Positions 15,806-22,944 of a DNA stretch of 64,000 bases are shown here, piece after piece. The notes below the pieces were generated by a model, which ran no database searches, was not told the DNA's origin, and was given only the letters and a program-made list of their open reading frames with translations. Source of the stretch: Methanocella paludicola SANAE (lineage in GTDB: Archaea; Halobacteriota; Methanocellia; Methanocellales; Methanocellaceae); contig NC_013665.1 of assembly GCF_000011005.1 (NCBI RefSeq), positions 2,519,501-2,583,500 of the forward strand, read 5' to 3'. Position numbers and translations under genes: made by a program. The first letter of the stretch is position 1; each line of letters opens with the position of its first letter.

Positions 15806-16816
15806 TCAGCGCTTATACCTCACCTGCATGTGTATCTTCGCGTCCTTTTCGCCCGTGTTTCGCATGACCACCCAGTATGTGCCGTCCTGCGGCGGAATGA
15901 AGTCGAACGTCTCGTTCACCGCGTCCTTTTTCATCACGCAGGCGCTCCATCCTCCGCTATCAGGCGAGGCGCTGAACGCTGTCAAATTGCCCCGGTCCAG
16001 GATCATGACGTCCACCGGGGTGCCATTGGTCACTACCTGTGTCCTCATGAGCTTTCCGGCGCCGACGTTAAAAGAGCTCCATTCCGAGGTGTTCACCAGG
16101 ATGTTCTGCGTCCAGTTCGAATAGCTGGAGTCGGGGCCGAACTCCTCGTCATAGAAGCCGAACTGCCCACCGGCCACCACTCCTCCGGCCAGCCCCGCGA
16201 AGAAGGTGACCTCCCACGCCTCATAGACCGCGGCCACCGCCAGGAGAGCGATGACTATGAGCAATAGCTTGCCGTTGTCCTTGATGGACTGCCAGTAAGC
16301 TTTAAGCCTGGAGTCCATGCCGAAATTTTTCGGCCTTATGAGAGCGACCAGCCCCCGGGTGCAGGCAAAGATGGCGACTATGTACGCCTCGCCCTCCAGA
16401 AGTATGGTCAGGTAATGCGGCACTACGGTGCTCAACGGCAGGACGCCCGGCACCGGTATGATAAGCATGATGCCCCACAGGAGAGCCCGATAGGCGCCCA
16501 TGAGCACGGCCCAGAATGGCAGGATCAGCGATGGGATCGTGAGAGCGGCCAGCGTGCCCAGGAAAAAGTTCGTGATGAACGTATACAGGGCAGCCATGGG
16601 GATATTGCCGGACAGGTATGCCTCGCCGACGCCGCCCAGGGGGCTGCCGGAGCCGAAGGTCTGGCCGGCCGCCATGATCAGGCTCATCTGCAGGTCGGGC
16701 ATGGCCAGGGCGATGACCGCTCCCAGGATGACTGTACCAAAATAGATGATATTTATGATCACGAATAGCTTGAGGTCCCTCTTGAAGATGTCTTTAATAT
16801 CGCTAAACAGGCCCAT
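15806..16816 (-). CDS. SpoIIM-like membrane protein with extra external C-terminal domain
   Basis: The 336-residue protein has an N-terminal SpoIIM-type domain (about 1-225) paralogous to the adjacent 207-residue protein. They share the FLGTLAALTIPSLILPFWAVLMGAYRALLWG and PHYLTILLEGEAYIVAIFACTRGL segments. After a last hydrophobic helix (LLLIVIALLAVAAVYEAWEV) comes about 105 residues ending PPQDGTYWVVMRNTGEKDAKIHMQVRYKR. That ending resembles a GOLD/emp24-like or bacterial pre-peptidase C-terminal beta sandwich exposed outside. This fusion is unusual for the family and might bind a ligand or partner. It lies upstream of its shorter paralogue, 71 nt apart. Confidence 0.7.
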   Translation of the reverse strand: MGLFSDIKDIFKRDLKLFVIINIIYFGTVILGAVIALAMPDLQMSLIMAAGQTFGSGSPLGGVGEAYLSGNIPMAALYTFITNFFLGTLAALTIPSLILPFWAVLMGAYRALLWGIMLIIPVPGVLPLSTVVPHYLTILLEGEAYIVAIFACTRGLVALIRPKNFGMDSRLKAYWQSIKDNGKLLLIVIALLAVAAVYEAWEVTFFAGLAGGVVAGGQFGFYDEEFGPDSSYSNWTQNILVNTSEWSSFNVGAGKLMRTQVVTNGTPVDVMILDRGNLTAFSASPDSGGWSACVMKKDAVNETFDFIPPQDGTYWVVMRNTGEKDAKIHMQVRYKR

Positions 16817-16861
16817 ATAAACACCGTTTCAGGCATGTTATGGGCTATTTGATAATAAAGC

Positions 16862-17917
16862 TTATTCACTTACCTTAAACCGCAGGAGCGCCGCCACGCC
16901 GCCCAGCTTTTCCAGGCGCTGCCCCGGCTCGAACTCCGTCGAAAAAATGACCACTTTACCCCGGGACTGCTCCACGGACTTCATCATGCGCTCGATGTCG
17001 GCCTCGCCCTTTTCTCTATAATTCCTCAGCGTCTCGTCGGCGATGAGCAGCACCTCCACGGCGCCGATGCCCACGGCGTTCTTCGTCTGGGCGTACCCGT
17101 ACGTCGCCTTGCCGTCGCTCGCGATCTCCACCAGGAGTCGCTCGATGAGCTTAGCTTCGCGGGATATGCGCATCTCCTGGGCGACGCGCTCGATGGCCCC
17201 GCGCCTGAGGACTTCCTGGAAGCCCGAAGAGCCGATGGATGAGGTGTCCTCCACGATGACCTTGTCGGCCACCTCCCTGGCATGGTTCTTCAGGAACTTG
17301 ACGAAGTCGTCCTTGATGAAGCCGGGGCCGGCGACCACGAACGTCTTGACCTTGTCGGCATTCTTTAATTGTGCGGCCACTTCGCCGAAGAACTCGGACC
17401 TGGCGTCCGTGCCCTCCCGCTTGCCGGACGAGGACTGCCTGATCCTCGATACTTCTTCCACCCCGTACTGCCTGAGGAAACCGATAGCCGCTTCGCCTTC
17501 TTCGATGGTGACGATCTCTATTTCGGGCAGCTTCGCCTCCTCGATGGCGTCCCTGATACGCTCGATCTGGTCGAGCTTCCAGTGCTTGATGATGGACAGT
17601 TCAGAGTACGGCTCGATGTTGAGCGTGTGGTACATCCCCGTGTCCAGGTCGGAGATGATGGTGCCCTTGATGCGCAGCCGGTTCGAGAACTTGTGGAACT
17701 CGACGGACTCGACCCTGACGCCCAGCCTCACAGGCCTCTTGTCCATCTTCTCGGGCCTGAGCTTATCGGTGGCGCTGTCCAGGACACGGAAGGTCAGCGA
17801 GAACACCATGTCGCCGGGCTCGATGACGTACTTTAAATGCCAGAGGTCGTCGAGGGACTCGGGTGTAAGCGATATCTCCCCGTAGTCTCCTCTCAGTTCC
17901 TCTTTGTTGACCTTCAT
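16862..17917 (-). CDS. pelA: Pelota homologue, ribosome rescue factor
   Basis: Archaeal Pelota (aPelota) is an eRF1-like protein that binds stalled ribosomes with aEF1A and, with ABCE1, splits them. The 351-residue protein begins MKVNKEELRGDYGEISLTPESLDDLWHLKYVIEPGD, the usual start of the Sm-like N-domain. The central domain includes VAGPGFIKDDFVKFLKNHA and TSSIGSSGFQEVLRRGAIERVAQEMRISREAKLIERLL. The C-domain has AVEVLLIADETLRNYR. It lacks GGQ, as expected for Pelota rather than aRF1. It sits 14 nt behind the RqcH/NEMF-like gene, in one operon, a functional pairing in translation quality control. Confidence 0.93.
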   Translation of the reverse strand: MKVNKEELRGDYGEISLTPESLDDLWHLKYVIEPGDMVFSLTFRVLDSATDKLRPEKMDKRPVRLGVRVESVEFHKFSNRLRIKGTIISDLDTGMYHTLNIEPYSELSIIKHWKLDQIERIRDAIEEAKLPEIEIVTIEEGEAAIGFLRQYGVEEVSRIRQSSSGKREGTDARSEFFGEVAAQLKNADKVKTFVVAGPGFIKDDFVKFLKNHAREVADKVIVEDTSSIGSSGFQEVLRRGAIERVAQEMRISREAKLIERLLVEIASDGKATYGYAQTKNAVGIGAVEVLLIADETLRNYREKGEADIERMMKSVEQSRGKVVIFSTEFEPGQRLEKLGGVAALLRFKVSE

Positions 17918-17931
17918 TGCACTATCCTCGA

Positions 17932-19932
17932 TTATTGCGCTATCCGGGATTCCCCGGGCGGGAGGAACGGGGCCACCTTGTCGGGCGAAGCCGCCTGCCG
18001 TATTGCCTTAGAGTCATCCTCGCCCGAGTGCTCCAGGAAGTAGCGGTATATCTTCTTAGCGATGTCGCCCTGGTTGAACTCGCCGGGCTCGACGACGACG
18101 CTGTATTTTCCCCTCGCCTTAACTGCGGCCACGGGCCCGCCTACGACGTAGCACCCGGTCTCGTCGAACCTGATGCCGACGGCCGCCCGGGCCTCCACGT
18201 TCTTCACGTAGTTCCTGTCGCCCCTTATGATGAACGCTCCCTTGGCCACGTACTCGCCGGATTCCGGGGTCTTGCTCACCTGCTCGGGGCGGACCCAGAA
18301 GCAGTCCCCGGACGACTGGCCGGACTTCCATACGGACGAGTACGCCACGGCGAACTGGGCCACCTCGGCGATGGCCTCGGGCGTGATCTCCCGGCCTTCG
18401 GTCTTGACCACGGTGATGGGAGCGCCGAACGCCTGCGCGTGGAAGAATATGTCCTTCTTGTCCAGGTACTTCTTGACAATCTCCTCGTTCTGGTCGGCGT
18501 CCCTGCCCGCGATGACAAGGAAGCCGTCCGAGGTGAAGAACCACCGGTACTTTTCGTACCACTTCGGCTTACGGGGCTTCATTTTTACGGCGGGCTTCTT
18601 TGGCTCGGCCGGCTTTTCCCGGGGCATCTCCTTCGCCATTGCCCGCTTCGTGTCCTCGATGGCCTTGAGTGCGCCGTCCTTCTTGGACTGGACCTTTTTA
18701 GCCTTATCGTAGTACGTTTGAGAATTTTGGGGAACCGTAAGGTCCACGTTAATATTGATGGTGGCTTCGGGGAACTTCACGGCGACTGTGTTGGCAGCCG
18801 GGTCCACGGACTGTATCATCGATGCTGCCGGGTTGCCCGCCTTTTTGGCATCTTTGAGTATCTTACGGATATCGTCCCATGAGATGCCCCTGGAACGGGC
18901 GCCCTTGATGACCTTGATGATGTCGTCGACCGCCCCATACTCGGCGTATATCAGCTCGCCCTTGCGGACATACTCTTTCTCTTCTTTTTCAAATTTGGCG
19001 ATGGCATCTTCCTGCTGCTTCAGGCGCCGCTCCAGTACCCCTAGTTTTTCGGCCTTCTTCTCCACGACCTCTGCCTTCGCCTCGGCCACGATGTGCTTAC
19101 TGTAGTACTCGTCCAGCGCCTTGTTGAACGACTCGAAGTAGACCTTCTGGTAACCCGCATAGCGGCTGAGCTCGATGGGCAGCACATCCACGTCTTTGCC
19201 GTCCTTGAGCACGATGTTCGGCCTCAGGGTGCCCTCCTTGAGGGGCCTGAACAGCTCGTTCAGCCCGTTCACGACGAGCTGGATCTCGCTGTCCACGAGG
19301 CTCTTTGCGGGCTTGTTCTTGTCCACGCCCGCCAGGGCCAGCGCCTCTTCCGCGTACATGCCCCCGATGCTCGTCTCTGTGGCCAGCGTCCTCACCAGGT
19401 CCCGGTCCGATCTCTCAAAAAGGGCTTTAAGCGATTCCACAGTCACATCAAGAGGGCTCAACTGCGGGGGAGGGAACTCGTACTGCTCGCCCCGCAGGAC
19501 GTCCCTGTCCTTCATCTTCAGGGAGCGCAGGGGCATCATGATCCTGCGGTCCTGGTCCAGTAAAATGACGTTGCCCTGGCTGAACAATTCGGCGACCAGC
19601 GTGTTCATCACGCCCGCCCGGACCACGTCGATCTCCACGATGCGGTCGAAGTTATGCTGCGCTATCCTGGTGATGCGCCCGCCCATCATGTACTTCCGCA
19701 GCATCATCGGGAATGACGGCGGCAGCTTTGGCGATTCTCTCGGGTGCTCCGTGAGGTGTAATCTTTTACCGGCCTCAAGGATCAGGTCGTACTTGCCGGT
19801 CTTGAACTCCTGCAGTTTTAAGCGGATCTCGTCGGCGGTATGCTGGTAGGCCTTCTCGAGCTTCGAGTCGATCAAGAACTGGAGCTCCATGACCACGGCG
19901 TAAACGTCGACGCTCGACATTTCCTCTTTCAT
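17932..19932 (-). CDS. rqcH: NFACT-family RqcH/Rqc2/NEMF homologue
   Basis: The 666-residue protein has the NFACT architecture: N-terminal NFACT-N (about 1-180), helix-hairpin-helix region (about 180-260), a coiled-coil middle (about 270-330; AEAKAEVVEKKAEKLGVLERRLKQQEDAIAKF) and NFACT-R/DUF814 (about 450-560, WYEKYRWFFTSDGFLVIAGRDADQNE). The D96-R97 pair in NFDRIVE corresponds to the Asp-Arg of bacterial RqcH needed for tailing of peptides on split large subunits. Bacterial RqcH adds alanine tails, eukaryotic Rqc2 Ala/Thr. The adjacency to pelA supports a ribosome-quality-control role. Start at 19932 is ATG AAA GAG; a second methionine at codon 5 is an alternative. Confidence 0.92.
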   Translation of the reverse strand: MKEEMSSVDVYAVVMELQFLIDSKLEKAYQHTADEIRLKLQEFKTGKYDLILEAGKRLHLTEHPRESPKLPPSFPMMLRKYMMGGRITRIAQHNFDRIVEIDVVRAGVMNTLVAELFSQGNVILLDQDRRIMMPLRSLKMKDRDVLRGEQYEFPPPQLSPLDVTVESLKALFERSDRDLVRTLATETSIGGMYAEEALALAGVDKNKPAKSLVDSEIQLVVNGLNELFRPLKEGTLRPNIVLKDGKDVDVLPIELSRYAGYQKVYFESFNKALDEYYSKHIVAEAKAEVVEKKAEKLGVLERRLKQQEDAIAKFEKEEKEYVRKGELIYAEYGAVDDIIKVIKGARSRGISWDDIRKILKDAKKAGNPAASMIQSVDPAANTVAVKFPEATININVDLTVPQNSQTYYDKAKKVQSKKDGALKAIEDTKRAMAKEMPREKPAEPKKPAVKMKPRKPKWYEKYRWFFTSDGFLVIAGRDADQNEEIVKKYLDKKDIFFHAQAFGAPITVVKTEGREITPEAIAEVAQFAVAYSSVWKSGQSSGDCFWVRPEQVSKTPESGEYVAKGAFIIRGDRNYVKNVEARAAVGIRFDETGCYVVGGPVAAVKARGKYSVVVEPGEFNQGDIAKKIYRYFLEHSGEDDSKAIRQAASPDKVAPFLPPGESRIAQ

Positions 19933-20006
19933 GAAATAAGCGTGCCTCTCTCGAAATTATGGTGTAAAAAAGCCCGTGCTGGGTTATAAAGCTTATCACG
20001 GGATGC

Positions 20007-20393
20007 TTACTGGGCCACCTTGTGCTTTTCCTCGAGCACTCGCTTGATGCGCTCCAGGAGCTCCGCCCGGCCGAACGGTTTCGTAATATAGTCGTCCACC
20101 CTGACCACGTGCAGGCCGATCAGCTTATCGATCCGCTGGTCCTTGGCCGTGAGCATGATGACCGGGATATCGTGGGTCTTCGTGTTGCCCTTGATGCGGG
20201 AGAACACCTCCCAGCCGTCCATCCTGGGCATGATGATGTCCAGTAAGACCAGGTCGGGCATCTCCTTCTCGATCTTATCGAGCGCCTCCTGGCCGCTGTT
20301 CGCGGTGACGACCTGGTAGCCGTCGCTCTCCAGGATCAGCTTGACCACTTCGAGCAGGTCGGGCTCGTCGTCGACCACCATGATCTTCGTCAT
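20007..20393 (-). CDS. Single-domain response regulator (CheY-like receiver)
   Basis: A 128-residue receiver domain with D8-D9, the phospho-accepting D52 (LLDIIMPRMDGWEVF), T82 (MLTAKD) and K105 (YITKPFG). There is no output domain. One oddity is GLHVVRVDDYITKP, where the usual sequence is GLEAGADDYITKP; the loop before the conserved lysine is altered and may change partner recognition. It has its own promoter with a TATA element at 20421-20433. No histidine kinase is adjacent; the nearest in the window is at 50.9 kb. Confidence 0.9.
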   Translation of the reverse strand: MTKIMVVDDEPDLLEVVKLILESDGYQVVTANSGQEALDKIEKEMPDLVLLDIIMPRMDGWEVFSRIKGNTKTHDIPVIMLTAKDQRIDKLIGLHVVRVDDYITKPFGRAELLERIKRVLEEKHKVAQ

Positions 20394-20420
20394 AAGTGCT
20401 CCACTAAATATTTTAACCGT

Positions 20421-20433
20421 CGATTTATATAGT
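20421..20433 (-). promoter_or_regulatory. TATA box of the receiver gene
   Basis: On the minus strand ACTATATAAATCG is a near-ideal archaeal TATA element. A start site about 26 nt downstream would fall near 20400, leaving a leader of under 15 nt that still holds the GTGGAG ribosome site. Confidence 0.5.
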
Positions 20434-20530
20434 TTCGGAAATTAATCGAGCCACTTAAAAATGCGCCCGCGTCTTTTGAACGGGACATTAAAAACGTCGA
20501 CAGAATTTACGGGACGGTAAAAAATTTGCA

Positions 20531-20549
20531 CCGGGGACAACAGCCCCGG
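20531..20549 (-). terminator. Hairpin terminator after the 61-residue membrane gene
   Basis: CCGGGG and CCCCGG form a 6-bp stem with a 7-nt loop; on the minus strand it is followed by AAATTTTTT. It lies 48 nt after the stop of the small membrane protein gene. Confidence 0.5.
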
Positions 20550-20596
20550 CTATCGATGCGCTTTTTAAGAAAAAGTGCATGGGCCGCAGGGCGTGC

Positions 20597-20782
20597 TCAG
20601 TCCTTTACCGCGATCATCATGGAAAGGACGACCAGCCCGCCGAGCGTTATGTACGACGCCACGTTGATTAACGACAGGTCACTTCCGAATAGTCTTACGT
20701 TGACTATGATAGCCGCAACGGTCACGAGCAGGCCCAGCACGATGCCGAACAGCTGCGTCGTATTGACGCTAACGGTATTCAT
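20597..20782 (-). CDS. Small two-helix membrane protein
   Basis: The 61-residue protein has two hydrophobic helices (LFGIVLGLLVTVAAIIVNVRLF and INVASYITLGGLVVLSMMIAV) joined by a short polar loop. ATG 20782 is preferred to the GTG three codons earlier because GGATGTG then serves as the ribosome binding site. I do not recognise a family. Such small membrane proteins are common regulators or subunits of larger complexes. It is a single-gene unit with a terminator. Confidence 0.65.
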   Translation of the reverse strand: MNTVSVNTTQLFGIVLGLLVTVAAIIVNVRLFGSDLSLINVASYITLGGLVVLSMMIAVKD

Positions 20783-20791
20783 AGTTTTCAC

Positions 20792-21155
20792 ATCCTTTTT
20801 TGGGCATTTTTACTGCCACTAACCCCTATTCTTTGGGGCTTTTTTTATTACTACTGCATAGTAAGATAGGCTGTGGTCGCATATATACATTTGCCTCTGC
20901 CGATTTCGTTTTAAATCGGATAGCGTCGGCGCCATAATTTTGCCTTACAGAGCTATATCCGGGCCGGTTCACGAAAGCATCAGGTTAAACCAGATGCCTT
21001 AAGAAATGGCTCCATTTAACCAGAACGTCCTTATTATGGCTATTTATTCCCGGGCCGAACGGCATTAGCCGTGGTATAGTAAGGCCAAAAACCATCCGGC
21101 AAAGATATAGCGTGTATTTACCGGAAAGACAGGCAATAAAATAGAATCGAGGGGA
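20792..21155. other. Non-coding spacer with several inverted repeats
   Basis: This is the bulk of a 400-bp region without a convincing gene. Visible structures are a CCCC...GGGG hairpin with a T/A-run at 20822-20853, GGTTAAA at 20983-20989 with TTTAACC at 21015-21021, and ACGGC-ATTA-GCCGT near 21059-21072. GGGCCGGTTC near 20961 partly complements GGGCCGAAC near 21053. The only ORF on the minus strand (20985-21275) overlaps a real gene and has non-coding composition. It may be a leader or a structured RNA; no known RNA family was recognised. Confidence 0.35.
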
Positions 21156-21176
21156 TCGGGCTATTAATAAGCCCGA
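21156..21176 (-). terminator. Hairpin terminator after the 77-residue gene
   Basis: TCGGGCT and AGCCCGA form a 7-bp stem with loop ATTAATA, 17 nt beyond the stop codon of the minus-strand 77-residue gene, followed on that strand by a T-rich stretch. Confidence 0.5.
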
Positions 21177-21193
21177 AACCACATTAGTTCCTC

Positions 21194-21427
21194 TTATATG
21201 GTGATGATGGTCGCCTCGGACTTCTGGCGGGAGATCGTTATCTCCGCGGTGTTCTGCCCGACGACCGCATGCCATACTTCGATGCTGGCGTTGGGGTCGG
21301 CCTGCTTAATCCTCTCAAGCGTACCTTCCTCCAGCCTCCCCATGTTCGCCGAGTGAATGATCAGCTTGATGGTGTGCTCGGGGTGCTTCTTGTAATCGTC
21401 CATTTTGAACAGCACTGTTTTTCTCAT
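21194..21427 (-). CDS. Small hypothetical protein (77 aa)
   Basis: The protein MRKTVLFKMDDYKKHPEHTIKLIIHSANMG... is a compact alpha/beta domain with a strand-rich N-terminus (KTVLFKM, HTIKLIIHSAN), a helix (LEEGTLERIKQADP) and a final strand pair. I cannot assign a family with confidence; the layout is a little like DsrE/UspA-type small domains. Expression looks strong: AAGGAGGTGA, close to a perfect Shine-Dalgarno, lies six bases before the ATG. It has its own terminator. The promoter region faces a possible 50-residue ORF on the other strand. Confidence 0.7.
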   Translation of the reverse strand: MRKTVLFKMDDYKKHPEHTIKLIIHSANMGRLEEGTLERIKQADPNASIEVWHAVVGQNTAEITISRQKSEATIITI

Positions 21428-21476
21428 CTTGAGTCACCTCCTTTTTTAGCGGCATTGGTAGTCTATTATCTTTAAA

Positions 21477-21629
21477 ATGGTCCGCTCGCACTGCTCGCAC
21501 TGCGCCCTCCCCACGGTCCTCCTGAGGCGGAGGCACGTCCACGAGAACGCCATGCCGTCAGAGACGGTGATAGAGCACGTGACGATGTACGGACATTTTG
21601 GATATTCCTTCAAATGCCACACCTACTAG
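21477..21629 (+). CDS. Possible 50-residue Cys/His-rich microprotein
   Basis: The frame reads MVRSHCSHCALPTVLL, continues through RRRHVHENAMPSETVIEHV, and ends GYSFKCHTY. Codons are strongly GC3-biased like neighbouring genes, in contrast to the AT-rich flanks, which argues for coding origin. C6-x2-C9 and C47-x-H49 could be a zinc site. No Shine-Dalgarno is visible, so it would have to be leaderless, or this is the remnant of a larger gene. It is divergent from the 77-residue gene. Moderate to low confidence. Confidence 0.35.
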   Translation: MVRSHCSHCALPTVLLRRRHVHENAMPSETVIEHVTMYGHFGYSFKCHTY

Positions 21630-21792
21630 TTATACTTTACCTTTCTTTGACAGGCTTGTATTATGTTTTTAAAAGGATATACTTTGCCCGGTTGAAAATA
21701 AGATATCTTTTCCAGTATCCTATAGGCGTGGATCGATGATATAGACCCAGAATCTCCTGCCTGTATATCTTATGTTGTAATACCATTTGGTT

Positions 21793-22116
21793 TTTAAGCC
21801 ACTAAGCTTACGGAGCCACTATTTTCACCACAATGGCACGAAGCCCACTGAGTTTCACAAAGCTTTCTTTTAAATGTGAGTCACCAAGGCCACAGAGCAG
21901 GCTTTTTGTGTAAAGAGGCACGAAGGGGACAATGACACGATGGCAAAAAGTGTTCGCATGTTCATTCCATTGTGCCATTGTATCCTTTGTGCCCTAACGC
22001 CAATGAACCGGGCTTTGTGACCTCTGTCCCTCCATCTAAAAAAAAGTCTTAGTGAGCCTTCGTGAACTCCGTGCCATTGTGGTGAGAATAGTGCCTCCGT
22101 CAGCTTAGTGCCTTAA
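21793..22116. repeat. Long imperfect palindrome A
   Basis: The left arm starting AAGCCACTAAGCTTACGGAG at 21796 is mirrored by the right arm, whose complement starts AGGCACTAAGCTGACGGAGG (ending at 22114). The arms are about 155 nt each and also share TTTCACCACAATGGCAC versus TCTCACCACAATGGCAC. The centre is near 21955. The arms consist of degenerate CAC-n-GAG and CACAAAG words. The surrounding 21630-22214 is otherwise AT-rich with no supported gene. The element lies 99 nt beyond the stop of the exported-protein gene at 22215 on the minus strand. Confidence 0.75.
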
Positions 22117-22214
22117 AGATGCAAAAAATATTCATTAATAGATTCTCACCCGGGTCACTAACGAGGATTGTATTTTATCAACCACCCAAAAATTAAAAAA
22201 TTTAGAAAATATCT

Positions 22215-22787
22215 TTATCTCATCGGCATCTGGCCTGTCCCGTACGGCTGCGTGCCGTATTGCTGCTGTCCCGCGGCCGGCTGTTGCGGCTGAGAGGCGG
22301 CGGCGCTCTCCTTGACGTCGAAGTAGTCGAAGGCGTTCTTCGCAGTGTTGAATTGCGCGTCGATGATGGCGCTATTCGACGTGTCGTAGACCTTGAGCAG
22401 GATATTGCTGTCGCCCTTCTCGGTCATGGTGCTGTACAGGTCGGCGAGCATGTACGTTAAGTTCGCCATGGTGCCGGCGAGGTCGTACGGGCTCGCGTCC
22501 TTCTGCAGGTACACGCTGGCTGTGACGGCGTCGTTCTCGGTGATGAACACGTTCGCGTTGCCCTCGGCCGCCTGGGACAGGCGCTCGCCGATGATGGCGG
22601 CCCTAGCGGTGTTGCCGTACTGCATGTCGGCCTTCGCCTTCTCGGGCGCCGGCGGGATGTTCAGCGTCTGCGCCCCTCCCTGCTGTCCTCCGCCCGGCTG
22701 CATACCGCCCTGGTACTGCGCCGCAGCCATCCCGATGCCCGCCAGTAGAATGACGGCTATCAATGCTACACTGATCAATCTCTTCAT
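22215..22787 (-). CDS. Exported Gln/Gly-rich hypothetical protein
   Basis: The 190-residue protein starts MKRLISVALIAVILLAGIGMAAAQ, a clear Sec signal peptide with cleavage expected after AAA-Q. A low-complexity Gly/Gln region follows (QGGMQPGGGQQGG), then a globular core (about 45-165) containing ENDAVTASVYLQKDASPYDLAGTMANL. The tail is again Gln/Pro/Gly-rich (QPQQPAAGQQQYGTQPYG). The ATG at 22787 is chosen over the upstream GTG because GGGGTGG lies about 8 nt before it. No family recognised; an envelope protein is likely. Palindrome A lies just downstream. Confidence 0.7.
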   Translation of the reverse strand: MKRLISVALIAVILLAGIGMAAAQYQGGMQPGGGQQGGAQTLNIPPAPEKAKADMQYGNTARAAIIGERLSQAAEGNANVFITENDAVTASVYLQKDASPYDLAGTMANLTYMLADLYSTMTEKGDSNILLKVYDTSNSAIIDAQFNTAKNAFDYFDVKESAAASQPQQPAAGQQQYGTQPYGTGQMPMR

Positions 22788-22891
22788 CAACAATCCACCC
22801 CTGTTAAGTAGTTTTACCAACTCAACTTTGGAGAAGCATTTATATAAAAATTAATAGCTTTTAGCGCATAATTTCATGGAAAAATAGGGCG

Positions 22892-22928
22892 ACCTGCCGA
22901 AAGGCAGGTGCACCCGCCGGAAGGCGGG
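22892..22928 (-). terminator. Tandem tetraloop hairpins after ilvC
   Basis: Two adjacent perfect hairpins: ACCTGCC-GAAA-GGCAGGT (22892-22909) and CCCGCC-GGAA-GGCGGG (22913-22928), each with a 4-nt loop. They begin 16 nt past the ilvC stop codon and on the minus strand are followed by CGCCCTATTTTTCC, so they probably end or stabilise the ilvC mRNA. Confidence 0.6.
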
Positions 22929-22944
22929 CACATGAAAAAGGATA

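Noticed and set aside
20985-21275. 96-residue minus-strand ORF
   Set aside because: Overlaps the real 77-residue gene in another frame and has no coding-type codon bias or ribosome site.
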